In this document: in pieces, positions 16,207-28,391 of the stretch
Numbering within the stretch: position 1 is the stretch's first letter
Layout: each line of letters opens with the position of its first letter
Source: Antennarius striatus
Lineage: Eukaryota > Chordata > Actinopteri > Lophiiformes > Antennariidae
Length of the DNA stretch: 64,000 bases
Reading direction: 5' to 3'
Assembly (NCBI RefSeq): GCF_040054535.1
Contig: NC_090788.1
Location: 19,467,001 to 19,531,000, forward strand
Program-made: the position numbers and the translations under genes
Notes under the pieces: model-generated
The model's input: the letters and a program-made list of their open reading frames with translations, nothing else
What the model was told of the DNA's origin: nothing
Databases searched by the model: none

Positions 16207-16689
16207 TGAAATTTAAACTTTTCTGAAAGCAGGGTTTCATGAAAGTAGGGTTCACATCGAGTGGCGACACACTAATGTAAAGAATTGTCTGTTAAATCGA
16301 ACTAATGTCCACTTCTGTCCACCTTTTAACACAATCACATGACTTCATTTAGCGTTGCAGCAGAGGGAAAGCTAAGCTACACGGTACTTCCTGTTGTCAC
16401 GTGTTGATCAGGTCCCTGCTGGAGTCCCTACATCACGGCTGTTTAGTTGTTTTATGACCAGGAGAGGCTGCGTGTGTCTGTGGAGCACTGCTAATGTTGA
16501 CGGAAACCGTTTGCAATGTTTTATATTGTTATTTATTTCTGTTAGCTTCTAGGAAGCTTTAACTGTACATTTGGGTTTGTAGTGACGGACGTGTCATTTC
16601 TATTATAGCTGTAAATTAAAAACGACTGTTAAACTCTCCTGTGGTTGATTCATTTACAGATACCGTCAAGTTTTATGAATATGTATGAA

Positions 16690-17146
16690 TCCTGTGATCA
16701 GCAAAAGGGATGAAAATGAGATGTTGACCTTGAGAAAACTAGGTCAAGGTCAAATTTCAACTTTTGTACATTTTTTCGCACATATCTCAGGAACCGGATA
16801 AGATAGAAAGACGAAGCAAAACGCGTTATTTTCAGGGAGACAAGAGGATGAAAATTAGATCACAACCTTGACCTTGAAAAACTAGGTCAAGGTCAATTTT
16901 TCACATCAATACCTTTTTTGGTACACATCTCTGAAACCTGATGAGATATAATCACAAAACAAAAAGCAACATTTTCATGAAGCCAGAGGTACAAAAATGT
17001 GATGATGACCTTCACCTTTGGTGAAAAGCCAAATATTCAGTAGTACAATATAGAATTCATTGCTGCGACCATTTTGAAAGTAGGTCAGGGTAAAATTTTG
17101 GATTCAGGGGTGTCATGGGATGTTGCAGTCTCTGACTGCCTTGTTT
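16690..17146 (+). repeat. dispersed repeat with TCAAGGTCA motifs, copy 1
   Basis: The segment shares blocks with 25525-25875, 53195-53855 and (inverted) 58775-59075. Shared blocks are GATGAAAATGAGATG, ACTAGGTCAAGGTCAA, GATAAGATAGAAAGACGA, TAGGTCAGGGTAAAATTTTG and the end block GGGATGTTGCAGTCTCTGAC followed by TGCCTTGTTT. Two internal modules can be seen here. No coding capacity or terminal inverted repeats are visible, so the class is unknown. TCAAGGTCA occurs at 16744-16752, 16869-16877 (reverse) and 16887-16895. Confidence 0.8.
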
Positions 17147-17394
17147 ATTTATTCTATTTACTTTGACCAGGGAGCAGTGGTTTAATTAGAGCTGCTTTGT
17201 GGTATTTATCAGGGATGAATCGATCACAGAGCTCATCAGGAGTGACTCTCAGCGTTGTAGATGGAACTGGGTCCAGATGATCTAGAAGAAATAAAGACTC
17301 ATGTGAATTACTCAGTGTTCACCTACATGGTCATGTAGGTGGTTCAAAGGCCAGACATGGATGAATTTAGCTCTGGAAGAGATACCTACGGAGG

Positions 17395-17495
17395 AAGGAT
17401 GCCACGGGGGTCTCTGGAGCCGATCCCAACTGATTTATGGGTGAGATGCAGGGGACACTCTGAGCAAAACACCAGTGCACTGCGGAGAGCTTTAG
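17395..17495 (-). mobile_element. short SINE-like fragment
   Basis: TCTCTGGAGCCGATCCCAAC, GGTGAGATGCAGGGGACACT and CACCAGTGCACTGCGGAG read as the reverse orientation of the fish SINE 3' body seen at 13450-13660. It is a diverged fragment. Confidence 0.4.
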
Positions 17496-18068
17496 ATTTT
17501 CTTTTATATTAAATGCACAGTTAATTAGTTTTGACAGCTAATGTTTCCTGTTTGGATTTCTTTCTTCTTTTTTTTGCCTCAACACGATCATTCAAAGATT
17601 CATGTAGAAAGATTCAGGATAATATTGCTACAGCAATGTAAATAAATCAACATTGTGTCCCACAGTTTTCTTAAGTTGATCAAATAGTTCCAGTATTTGG
17701 TTCATCATTCCTTCATGTCGTTCTCTCTGCTCTCTTTCTCTTACCTTGACGCTCATGTCGTCTGTTGTGCGTTGAGCTGAGAAGGTCAGCCAACCATGAT
17801 CATTCATGACCAGGCCTTTAACTAATCTGTCACCAGCTGTTCCAGTGACTTCAGATTTGAAAGTGTGTCCTCCCCCAGCTCAGATGATCCTGTTCATGAA
17901 GTTTCCTTGGTTACGGGATCAGGTAGGCCATGAAGGATCCACCTGATGGATCCTACGAGGTCCAGGAAAGGTAGGCGGTAGTTAATAACTCCATCTGAAT
18001 GAGTACCAACTGGTCTAGTTGTCCCTCTGTGACAGACTCAAGGTACAGACGCAGCCCCTGAATTAACA

Positions 18069-18440
18069 CAATGATGTTATTATAGATGATAATCATAAAA
18101 ATAATAATAAAAATAACAATAATAAAAATAATGATGTTATTATAGATGATAATCATAACAATAATAAAAATAACAATAATAAAAATAATAATGATGTTGT
18201 TATTATAGATGATAATCATAATAATAATAAAAAAATAATAAAAATAATGATGTTATAGATGATAAATCATAAAAATAATAAAAATAACTAATAAAAATAA
18301 TAATGATGTTATTATATATGATAATCATAACAATAATAAAAATAATAATCAAAATAATGATGTTGTTATTATAGATGATAATCATAATAATAAAAATAAT
18401 GATGTTGTTATTATAGATGATAATCGTAACAACAACAATA
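18069..18440. repeat. A/T-rich minisatellite (TGATGTTATTATAGATGATA units)
   Basis: Repeated blocks of ATGATGTTATTATAGATGATAATCATAA-type sequence, each block followed by a variable number of AATA units, giving periods of roughly 45-70 bp. The long open frames through it are compositional artefacts. Confidence 0.9.
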
Positions 18441-18666
18441 ATAATGACAATTATAATGATAATGATAATAAAAATGACAACAATAATGATATTATAATTG
18501 GTAATGATATTATAATTGGTAATCATAACAATAATGATCATGATAATATAATAGTCATAAGAACAACAACAATAATAATAATAACATGAGTGGTATTTAT
18601 TTTTGTTTATTTTGTGAATGTGGTTGTATATTGTTGTGAAAAATACTAACAAAGATGATGATGAGG

Positions 18667-18667
<1 letters not shown>

Positions 18668-18726
<59 letters not shown>
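18668..18726. repeat. (AAT)n microsatellite
   Basis: About 19 AAT units, continuing the simple-sequence region at 18069-18600. Confidence 0.95.
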
Positions 18727-18727
<1 letters not shown>

Positions 18728-18878
18728 CAATAATAACATGACCGGTATTTATTTTTGTTTATGTTGTGAATCTTTTAATGACTCTACCCTCCTGAAGGAT
18801 CATTTGAACTCAGTCATCTTTAACATTAATTTCCATCACTCACATCATTTCTCCGCCTTCTCGTCTCCCTCGTTCCTC

Positions 18879-18882
<4 letters not shown>

Positions 18883-18922
<40 letters not shown>
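18883..18922. repeat. (TC)n polypyrimidine tract
   Basis: Pure TC dinucleotides for about 40 bases, followed by TCCCTCCCCCTCCCTCAGTC. It is immediately upstream of the putative kcnj6 first exon, where such tracts are common in promoters. Confidence 0.9.
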
Positions 18923-18926
<4 letters not shown>

Positions 18927-18949
18927 CCCCTCCCTCAGTCTTCTTCTAT

Positions 18950-19150
18950 GTCTCTCTCCCAGCTGAGGGGTGGAGGCTGTCGGCCGATGCTTTTCAGAGG
19001 AGAGGGATGGAGGAAAGAGGGAATTAGTCGCTATTCCTTCAGTCTCTGTTCGGATTGAAACCCACAACCAGCAGCATCGGCGGCGCGTTTTCACCGGAGG
19101 GGATCGACTTAAAATGAACCGGGGGAGCGATCGGTGATCTGGTGCGCAAG
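18950..19150 (+). other. possible non-coding first exon of kcnj6
   Basis: A GC-rich segment ends in a strong donor, GCGCAAG|GTAAGC, at 19150/19151. It lies about 4.9 kb upstream of the kcnj6 coding exon, which opens with a splice acceptor (AG at 24047-24048) and so needs an upstream exon. The only ATG in the final part (19114) runs just seven codons before a stop, fitting a 5' UTR. This is inference from position and splice signals; other exons in 19.2-24.0 kb are possible. Confidence 0.35.
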
Positions 19151-20540
19151 GTAAGCCCCTTCCCCGTTCCTGCAGCGGTCCTGATCACGGCTGGTTAAAT
19201 GTAATCATCTGTTATATGGGGACGGTGGGGGTGGAGAGTTACATAACACTCCAAGACGAATCAGATATTAATTATGAGAATAATCAGCGCGTAAAGAAGC
19301 CGCGTCCAGACCCGGACCTGGCGTCTGGAGCTGGTTTCTCCCTGCTGGGGGGGCCATCATGAAGGAGTCTCAGATGGAGAAAGTGGAGGAAAATGTTCCA
19401 AGGCTGTCAGAGCCTGCAGGCCTCACGTCACCACAGGACCACAACACCGCTGAAGGAGCCACACTTGTGCGTATTAACGCACAAGATGCAAAGGAGAAGA
19501 GGCCGTTATTAGTATTAAGATATTACTGTGGTCTGGATCAACCTCCATCTCCATGGCAACGGGAAATATCCAGCTTGTTTGCTCTTCCTGCACCTGATCC
19601 CAAGGAAGGAAGAAAAAACATTTAGCAAGCCTGCTGTGAGATCAGACCCTGAAGGCGTTTCTGTACGTCAAAACCACGATCTGGTCATCAAGTCAGCCGT
19701 GGAACTAGTTATCCACTGACCGGCTGGTCTGGTTTAGAGTTATTATCATGAAAAAGTGTCATTTTTGCTACTTTCATCAGGTTGAAGCAGTGATTCACAC
19801 GTACGGACCTGTTTCACACCTGCTCGTCAGACTGAGGGGGTGACCTGGAGCTTCTGACCCGGCTCTCTGGGGTTCTGGTCCTGGTTCTGATCTATTTCTA
19901 AACTTTGCAAAAGCTCCAACATTTGACAGTGAATTCATTTGGAGTAAAAATTCTGATTTATTTTCTTTATTCTAATCTATAATCTCTATTCAACCATAAA
20001 ATATGAAAGCATGTCTCCAAGAGCCGATACAGGTGATGTATCAGTGTCTTCATCGCTGGAACCCTCCGACTGGGCCCAGGTATTGATCCGCTGCGCCCCA
20101 GTTCATTCCCACAATCGAATAACAACCTCCTACATTTGATCCAGGAAATTACAGAGGAGGAAGAAGAGGATGATGAAGAAGAGAGAGACAGAGAAAAGTG
20201 ACAACGAGAAGGGCTTTGATTCAGCAGTCGTCACAGAGACAGTGATTAAGAGTAAAGAACAAGTGGAGGCAGAGGAGTCGCTGCTTCACGTCCCCCCCCC
20301 CCCAGCTCTCACCCCCAGCACACACTCACTCTCACCTCCATTATTAAAGATGGAGAACCTTCAAACACCGGCCTGACACGCCGTCACCTAAACGCAGCTC
20401 CTTTCACACACTCGGTGGGGTGTTGGTTCTTTCCACATCCACACAGACAGGAAGTAGATGGTCACATGTTAACAGCAGGGGGCGCTCCACTTTATGCAGG
20501 ATACCTTTTAAAGGGTATCTCAGATGATTGATAGCCTGAT

Positions 20541-20589
20541 GTCCAGGTTACCAAGCAACCCCTTTCTGGGGTTGCTTGGTAACCTGGAC
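20541..20589. repeat. perfect 22-bp inverted repeat (hairpin)
   Basis: The arms 20541-20562 and 20568-20589 are exact reverse complements around a 5-base loop (TTTCT). Each arm contains GTTACCAAGCAAC or its complement, which resembles an RFX X-box. It lies in the presumed kcnj6 5' intron. Confidence 0.95.
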
Positions 20590-20984
20590 AACCTGACTGT
20601 AAACTATAGTTTACAAATAACCAAACAATCAATACAAAACCTAAATCTAACAGATGACACCATTAAGCTGTTTATTCCATTTAAAGACCTGTTCTGCTAA
20701 AGATGTGGTATTATGGGATGGATGAGGGCAATCCAGTCGTCATAGGCTCCTGTAGCTTCTTGATGTCAATCCGTGATATTTGTGGGTTATTTGGGCTAAA
20801 AGTTGAGTTTTCCACATAAATATGATGTTATACAGTCTATGGTTCATCCACATGTTAAACAAAGACAGTTCAGATCAGTCCAAATGATGGTGATGACTCT
20901 AATACTACCATACTGTTTACTAGTTGTTCTATTTAACCATCTATTCTTAGTCAAAGCTCGCAGGTCATCCTAAGTTGTTAAAAT

Positions 20985-21075
20985 CCATCCAATGGACTCA
21001 AAGAAAGGTTCTTGAAGACGTTTCACCTCTCGTCCGGGAGGCTTCTTCAGTTGTGGTAATGGATTGGATAACCAT
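20985..21075 (-). mobile_element. fragment of a dispersed fish retroelement
   Basis: GGTTCTTGAAGACGTTTCAC followed by CTCTCGTCCGGGAGGCTTCTTCAG is a block I recall from the ends of many fish non-LTR or Penelope-like copies. Only about 90 bp are recognisable; strand and class are tentative. Confidence 0.4.
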
Positions 21076-22082
21076 GACCTGAAGTTTGGTCCCGGTAGCA
21101 ACACGGTACTGTGGTGCCTCCCCCAGTAGAACTGAACCTGGTCCAGGTTCAGGATGTGGTCAGTCTTCTTTGGTCCCAGTCGAGCCCGACGTGCTACACG
21201 TGTCTGACAGATCCGTCTTCAGGTCTGAAACAAGTCTATGTCTCCTGACTTCTGGAGACTCGGTACGTCTAGATTGTGTGGTGACACGTTGATGTGGTAC
21301 CCCATCGCTCCAGCCAAGAGCAGGTAGGCTCTGGTCCTGTCCTGAGCAGGACATCTACTGGGCATCACCGGTTCAAATCTTCATTGAGTCTCATTGTGTT
21401 AAATTTGCCACTTCTGGTGTGCATTAATCCAGATCTAAGAAAGAGAGAGCTCATTTTCCAAAGAAAATGCGTTGTGATTGCTGGAAGGCTGTAATTTCCA
21501 CTCAGGAATCAGGATGGAGATGAGTTTGTGCTGTCCTATTTTTGTCGCTGGCTGTCTCGTCAGCAGCGTCTGTGTGAACACAGTTCCTCTCAGGCCCTCT
21601 GGAACTGGACCCGTCTCAGCTGCCTGCTGGACGTGGTGGTGTTAGAGATCCAAGAGAGTGTCGGTCGCTGAACGGCTTTAATGTTCCTGCTGACCACAGA
21701 TCGATGTGTCTCAGCTGTTGATGTGTCTAATAATAGCCCGTGTCCCCGTGGGAACGCAGCGCCGTTTAGGCCACATCTGGATCCCTCTACCTGGTCCTTA
21801 ATGTCCGCCACACAGCAGAGGTAACGAAGAGCTGGGAGCACACCGAAGAACAGGACGGATGACTGACATGTCCACACAACCTGATCAGCTCTCCATGCGT
21901 GTTAATAACACGTCCTGCTGCAGCAGCAGAGATGCTCCTTCATGACCAGACTGAAGGAAAACATACCCATGATTCAATCTGTTCAGCTCCATTAATAATA
22001 AATCCACAGACAGACAAACAAGCAAACAAACATGGCTGATCACATCAGCTCGTCCAGCTCTCATTGGCCGAGGTGCAGAGTT

Positions 22083-22166
22083 GTCAGGATCAGTTTATCA
22101 TTACCAGCCGGTCAGGATCAGCCCATCAGAACCAGCCTGTCCGGATCAGTTTATCAGAACCAGCCT
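22083..22166. repeat. 28-bp tandem repeat, three units
   Basis: Three units of 28 bp sharing GGATCAG...ATCAGAACCAGCC, each beginning GTC. They differ at a few positions. Confidence 0.85.
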
Positions 22167-23457
22167 GTCGAGCTGAAGTGGGACAGCAGATAGTGACCCA
22201 TAAATGTTGTGGGCTGTTAAACGGAGCGATGCTGAAGGAAGCTCAGACGTCTCCAGGGGAGCTGCTGATTCAGGGGTTCTCTGCTGCCTCGTCACCACCA
22301 ACCAGCCCCTCCTTCCTGGAGCTTGTGGACTCACCCCCCCCACCCACCCACACCCAGTATAAAATTTAACAAATAGAGCAAATCCAGTGTGTGGTAGTTG
22401 AATCATTCACAGGGATAAGACTGGAAACATAGCCACCACATTTATTCTAGTGTAATAATAATTTTATCTGTTGTTAGCATAGCTTTGTCGTCGCTAGCAG
22501 CTGTAATAGCATTATTCCTGCTGCTGATTTCCAGGCCCCACTGATCCTGGATCAGTCCCATCATGTGGACGGGCTTCTATGATTCTATTTGTGTTCATGT
22601 GAGTCCAGCTGTTCCAGAATGAGCTTCACGCTCAGCGCAGACGGATTCACTACATTGTTCCTGAAACAGATGAAACAAATGTTATGCAGCGCTCTCATCA
22701 GATACGTTCCTGCTATATTGTGAGCACTTGGTAGAGGGTTGAGCTGTCCGTTGCCACGGAAACCAGCCCTGCTCAAGCTCATAATATTCCCCTATGAATG
22801 GAGGCAGTACGGTTTCAGAATAGCCATTTGTTCCAGTGGTGGAAACACTGATAGCAGTTTAGGCAATGTGCATCATCAGGGAGGAAGAGGAGAATCTGAG
22901 GGAGCCCTTCATCCTTCTGATGTTTCCACGACGGCCGCATCTCCTGTCAGGTTCTCCTCTGGAGGAAGCGCTCCAACGGAAAGAGGTGGCAACACAAACG
23001 TCAGACGTCCTTCAGTTCACTATAGAACTTCATACTTCATGTTCACCTCTGGGGTCTGTCAGTGTTTTAGGAGTTCCAGATGAATTAGTGTAGAACCTGG
23101 TTTGTCTCCAGCGCACTGGGTGGTGTGGTTTGGGTGGAGGTGTTTGCTTCACCGTGGGTTCAGGCGGTGGTGGGGCTGGATGAGACGCTGGTCTCTGAGT
23201 GGTGGCGCTGGGAACAATGGCTGAGGGGAGGTTTAGAGATGTTATTATCCGCATGCGTATTCATTTAGCTGTCACACGACCTCCGGGTTGATGCATCGGC
23301 TGAAGGTCTCAGAGTGTTTCTCTGCAGCTGGAGTTCATCTCCTTCTGTCCACAACAACAACCTGATCAGGTTTCACTTCACCATTCTGTCATGTTAATAA
23401 TAATCTGATATTGAAGTGTGTTGACATGATGTGGACATGAATCACCTCACAGGACTG

Positions 23458-23477
23458 TATATATATATATATATATT
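23458..23477. repeat. (TA)n microsatellite
   Basis: Short TA dinucleotide tract followed by related ATATAGATAT sequence to about 23525, in the presumed kcnj6 5' intron. Confidence 0.9.
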
Positions 23478-24070
23478 GGTTGATATAGATATATAAATAT
23501 AGATATACAGATATCAATAGATAAAAATGTTTTAAGATATTTTACTGATTTCATCTCATTTGAAAAACAATGCTGACCCAAACACGATGCTAACAGAAAA
23601 TACATATTACAGTTATGAGTATTTCCTCTCGCCTAATGTTTAGTATCTTTAAATCATTGGTGGAAGAACCCGACCAGACTTCTCCCTCTTTATATCTATC
23701 ATGGAGATGTGGTTTCAGTCATAGAAACAGAAGTAGGAGATAATCCCAGCCCTTGCTGAGAGCTTCATGCTGGTTCTTCTGCAGCGTGAGGCAGAAGTAC
23801 GTGGGTCACCATCAGTGTTTTTACTTAAACACAATATTCAGAGTCTCCCTTCCCTCTCATCAGGACCAGCCACTCTCCTGGTTCTTCACAACGAGGTCAG
23901 AGGATGGTCAGAGTAGCAGAAGCAAAGGACTGTCTGGCCCCTCACAGAAGATAGACATCTCCATGTTCACTACCACTCAAAGCCGTCTGGATGGATGAAC
24001 AGATGTTTTCTCTTCAGAACTAATAATCTGCATGTTTCCCTCCAACAGGCTTGAATCCCCCAGCAACCCC

Positions 24071-27053
24071 ATGGAGCAGGATGTGGAGAGCCCGGCCATC
24101 ATCAGACAGCCCAAGTTGCCAAAGCAGGCTCGCGAGGATCTGCCCAAACAGCATGCTGAGATGTACCGAACAAAGAAGATCCAGAGGTACGTCCAGAAGG
24201 ACGGGAAGTGCAACGTCCATCACGGGAACGTCCGGGAGACCTACCGTTACCTGACCGACATCTTCACCACGCTGGTAGATCTGAAGTGGAGGTTCAACCT
24301 CTTCATCTTCGTGTTGGTGTACACGGTGACGTGGCTCTTCTTCGGCTTCATGTGGTGGCTTATCGCCTACCTCCGGGGGGATCTGGACCATCTATCGGAC
24401 AACCACTGGACTCCTTGCGTCAATAACCTCAATGGGTTCGTATCGGCCTTTCTGTTCTCCATCGAGACCGAGACCACCATCGGTTACGGATACAGAGTCA
24501 TCACGGACAAATGCCCCGAGGGGATTCTTCTGCTTTTAGTTCAGTCGGTGTTGGGGTCCATCGTGAACGCCTTCATGGTGGGCTGCATGTTTGTTAAGAT
24601 CTCACAGCCCAAGAAGCGAGCAGAGACGTTAGTGTTTTCCACCAACGCGGTCATCTCCATGAGAGATGGGCGGATGTGCCTGATGTTCAGAGTGGGTGAC
24701 CTCCGGAACTCGCACATCGTGGAGGCGTCCATCAGGGCCAAGCTCATCAAGTCCAAGCAGACCAAGGAAGGGGAGTTCATCCCGCTCAATCAGACGGACA
24801 TGAACGTGGGCTACAACACTGGAGACGACCGGCTGTTCCTGGTGTCGCCGCTCATCATCTGCCACGAGATCAACCAGAACAGCCCCTTCTGGGACATCTC
24901 TCAGGCTCACCTGGCCAAGGAGGAGCTGGAGATCGTCGTCATCCTGGAGGGGATGGTGGAGGCCACAGGTGAGTGTTACAGGAAATGAGTGTTGTAGATC
25001 ATGTGTCAGCAGGATTACACTTAAACCACATGATGGAGTTTCATGAAACCTGCTGGAACAGAGACTGGGGTCACCAACCAGAGTCCAGAGTCCTTACGCT
25101 TCCCTTCATGGTGCTGTGTTACTCTACGTTACCCTGACTTACCCTTCGTTACCCTGCGTTACGCTACGAGATGTGCATGCAGGCTGATGATGTCAGAGGT
25201 ATTGAGCTGACTGTAGCCACAGAAACGGGATCTGTCCAAACACATTAAAATACAAGAGTATATGTTAATGACTGAGATCTGATGGGGTGTTCAGACGCCA
25301 GATGACTGTAGTCATCTTTCCCACATTCAGCCAAGACAAAATGAACCAATTACATAACGTCTGAGTGCGTTTTTTGAACAGCTGCTGGAGACTCACAGAG
25401 GACTTTTCCTGCAGACAGCTGAGCCAAAGATTCAAATCAAAACACAAGAAAACGCATCTGAAAGTGGCCGAAACCCGTGAAACCCCTCTACCCCTGGACG
25501 TCGGGGGAGAGGGGTTAGGTGTAGGGTTGGATCTCGTTGCAGATAGAAAGATGAAAGAAAAAGCATATTACTCGGGCAGCAATGGGGATGAAAATGAGAT
25601 GATGACCTTGACCATGAGAAAACTAGGTCAAGGTCAAAATTTCACTTTTATACCTTTTTAATGCCCATAACATTATTGTAGGTTGTCCTGGGTCTGTCTG
25701 CTACAGTATACCTCTAGCAGTGGTCAACTTACAAATATGAAATGAAAAGCCAAATACTTGATAGTACAATATAGAATTCATTGCTGCAACCATTATGAAA
25801 GCAGGTCAAGGTAAAATTTTGAATTCAGGGGTGTCGCGGGATGTTGCAGTCTTTGACTGCCTTGTTTGTTCCTCCATTCGTCAATTTATTCATCTAAACA
25901 TTTTACACTTTTGCAGCATGCATGAAAAATACTAATTAACCCTATTTACCTTTGGGCCAGTGACATGACAAAATCCATAACCTTTATTAGTTTTAGTTCA
26001 TATGAAATCAGTGTGATTCTGGAACTCATAACCAGCTAGTTGAAAGAGCTTCAGACAGACTTCACTCAGAGCCGTCAGGGGGATGGAAATCAGATTTGGA
26101 TGCATTATGAAATGTAGTAAGAAGAGTCTTTGGCCTGATGACAGCCTGAAATGAAGTCAGTGAATCACCGAAGCCTTCACAGTTCATTCTGTGATTGATG
26201 GAAATGCATGTTTTCACTGAGTCATAAGAAATACTTGATTGACTGATGGATTGTAATTGCTGACACTGCCGACATGGGGGATAGAAACGGCCCTGTTTCA
26301 GGTCTCTAAATGTTCCTGGTGACGTCTGAGGGTGACACAGCAGGTTTTTCATTTATGAATGTTAAGGAGGTGCAGGAACAACACAGCCTGACGTCAGAGA
26401 CACAGGTGCTCCTGGACTCTGGGCAGGCTGGACGCTCATTTAGATTCAGCACCGCCTCCTCTGACGGCATGAGACCACCGCTAACACCGTATGATACACG
26501 TCTGTAAAACTCCTCGGTGAACATCACTGCATCCATGGTAACGGTATACTAACAAACATGTTCTGTACCCATCGATGTCAGCATCTTCACAGAGTGCCTC
26601 AAACAAAACCCCATTGAACCGTCACATCTACTTTTACCTGCAGAGAGATGAACATATATCCCATGAACCTTTGCTCTTTGGTGTCGCTCTGTGTCTTCAG
26701 GCATGACGTGTCAAGCAAGGAGCTCGTATGTCAGCAGTGAGATCAAGTGGGGCTACCGGTTCACACCGGTCCTGACCCTGGAGGACGGCTTCTACGAAGT
26801 GGACTACAACAGCTTCCATGACATCTACGAGACCAACACCCCACCCTACAGTGCCAAAGATTTGGCTGACATCACCAGTCGCAGCCGCTTGCCCCTCACC
26901 TGGTCTCTGGCCAGTAAGCTGAGCCAGCAGGGCCTGCCAGAGTCCGAGCAGGAGGGTCAGGAGACCAAGTCCAGCCAGGAGAACCAGGGCAAGAACCAGC
27001 AGACGGAGAGGAACGGCGACATCGCCAACTTAGAGAGCGAGTCCAAGGTGTGA
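24071..27053 (+). CDS. kcnj6: G-protein-gated inward rectifier K+ channel Kir3.2 (GIRK2)
   Basis: Two coding exons, 24071-24968 and 26701-27053 (TGA), join in phase (ACA G|GC ATG) to 416 residues. The start is the MEQDVESP methionine, matching human MDQDVESP; the acceptor AG at 24047-24048 lies just upstream. The preceding in-frame codons (LESPSNP) could be coding if an upstream exon supplies another ATG, as in the longer human N-terminus. Features: M1 helix from [20 protein letters not shown], pore helix and selectivity filter [10 protein letters not shown]2 from [19 protein letters not shown], then the cytoplasmic Kir domain including [11 protein letters not shown] and [11 protein letters not shown]. 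The C-terminal ESKV is a PDZ ligand of the SNX27-binding type. Family role: opened by G-beta-gamma after Gi/o receptor activation, causing slow inhibition in neurons. [13 protein letters not shown] and [13 protein letters not shown] separate it from GIRK1, 3 and 4. Confidence 0.96.
25525..25875 (+). repeat. dispersed repeat with TCAAGGTCA motif, copy 2
   Basis: Same family as 16690-17146. It begins near GTTGCAGATAGAAAGATGAA, has ACTAGGTCAAGGTCAAAATT, and ends GGGATGTTGCAGTCTTTGAC then TGCCTTGTTT. It lies in the kcnj6 intron between the two coding exons. Confidence 0.8.
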
Positions 27054-27880
27054 AAGACGGCAGGTTGTACGGTCCAAATGAGATTATTGTGCAGTGTACA
27101 TCTCAGCACTGAGGCTGCAGAGGACACCGGAGGCGTTGGGGTGGTAAACAAAGACCAATGAGCACAGTAGACCAAGTATCCCCGCACTAAGAACCGCTTT
27201 TTTCTCAGTGATCCATACGTACCCCAATAAGAACCAACATCCGGAGACGTGTCCCACTGCTGGACTGATCTGCAGTCAGTGCATGTTTCAAAAATAATGA
27301 GATGTCCTCCTGACCAGATTCCAATTATTTTTTCTATTAAGATATTCCTAGGGGCATTTGCAAGTATTTTTGTATATATTATGAGAAGTTTTAAAATTCT
27401 TTGTTTTGTTGCAGTGTGAATATTTGACAGATGTTTGATACTAATACCTTTAGGTTAGTTCTGTATATATTCTATGCCTTACTGTATGTATAAAGCTTTC
27501 ATGACTTGTTTTTCAGAAGTATATTAGCATGTATAAATATTATCTGCAGTTCATTTATCTTGTATTATGTATATACTGAATAAGGACGTTAGAAGAAACA
27601 CACACATTTCAATGGATGCAACCTAGTTTAAACCAATGACCAGTACTTCCCCAAACAATGATTGTTTGTTTAGTGTAGTTCTACACGTCTACAATACAAT
27701 TCTTCGAGAAGCCATGACTTGCAGTTTGCAGCTGAGTGACTTCAGACAATGGCCCTTTAAGACTGCATTTTGTCACTTTTGCACATTGGAGACCTCTAGT
27801 GGAGAAAGTTAGTCTGTCAGTCTCCACAAACCCCTCACATGTCGCCCAACAATATTAAAAACAATAAAGAGTAAATCGCA
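27054..27880 (+). terminator. kcnj6 3' UTR with poly(A) signal
   Basis: An A/T-rich tail follows the stop. AATAAA occurs at 27863-27868 (context ACAATAAAGAG). Several ATTTA- and TATT-type segments (27320-27580) could affect stability. The cleavage site is not visible. Confidence 0.6.
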
Positions 27881-28093
27881 TAATAACGGATGACACTTTT
27901 CCTTTTATTTCTGGTGAAATTTGGTGATGACTGTGATCACAGGAATGAAAGAAATAAAAGTATGAGATGAACTGAGGAAACATTACTTTATTGTTTCAGC
28001 TGTCAGACGGATCTAATGTTAAGGACTATCAACAGCTCATTTTACTGGTTTTCAGTAGGACTACTACATAAATGTCAGGCTTTACCCTTTGCA

Positions 28094-28107
28094 GCGCCCT
28101 CTAGTGG
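28094..28107 (-). promoter_or_regulatory. CTCF-like motif
   Basis: The minus strand reads CCACTAGAGGGCGC followed by TGC, an excellent match to the vertebrate CTCF core. It is located just past the kcnj6 3' end. Confidence 0.55.
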
Positions 28108-28194
28108 ACCCTGAAGGCTCTGCAGGCTGGATGCCTCCTACAAACCCAGCAGACCTCTGAACTAGTACGAATTCTGCTCTCTGATGAGATGTGA

Positions 28195-28208
28195 CCACCA
28201 GGTGGCGC
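28195..28208 (+). promoter_or_regulatory. CTCF-like motif
   Basis: The plus strand reads CCACCAGGTGGCGC followed by TA, close to the CTCF consensus. It is about 100 bp from the minus-strand motif at 28094-28107 and points the opposite way. Confidence 0.55.
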
Positions 28209-28238
28209 TACAGTCAGTTCAATAGGATTTCATGAAGC

Positions 28239-28269
28239 AGTTGAATGAATGAATGAATGAATGAATGAA
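28239..28269. repeat. (GAAT)n microsatellite
   Basis: About seven tandem GAAT units between kcnj6 and rabgef1. Confidence 0.9.
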
Positions 28270-28391
28270 TCAGTGACACAAAACTTTTAAATAAAAGTTT
28301 AATTGGCTAATCAAATGAAGATGACAAAACAAGAATATTGGCACAGTAATGATGTACACAAATACAAAAAAAAACAAAATCATATTCTGTG

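Noticed and set aside
18203-18739. Long open frame of Ile/Tyr/Leu repeats on the minus strand
   Set aside because: It is entirely inside A/T-rich simple repeats and has no domain or splice structure.
19359-19625. 88-codon open frame after the putative kcnj6 first exon
   Set aside because: No splice support, no recognisable motif, and no connection to the kcnj6 frame.
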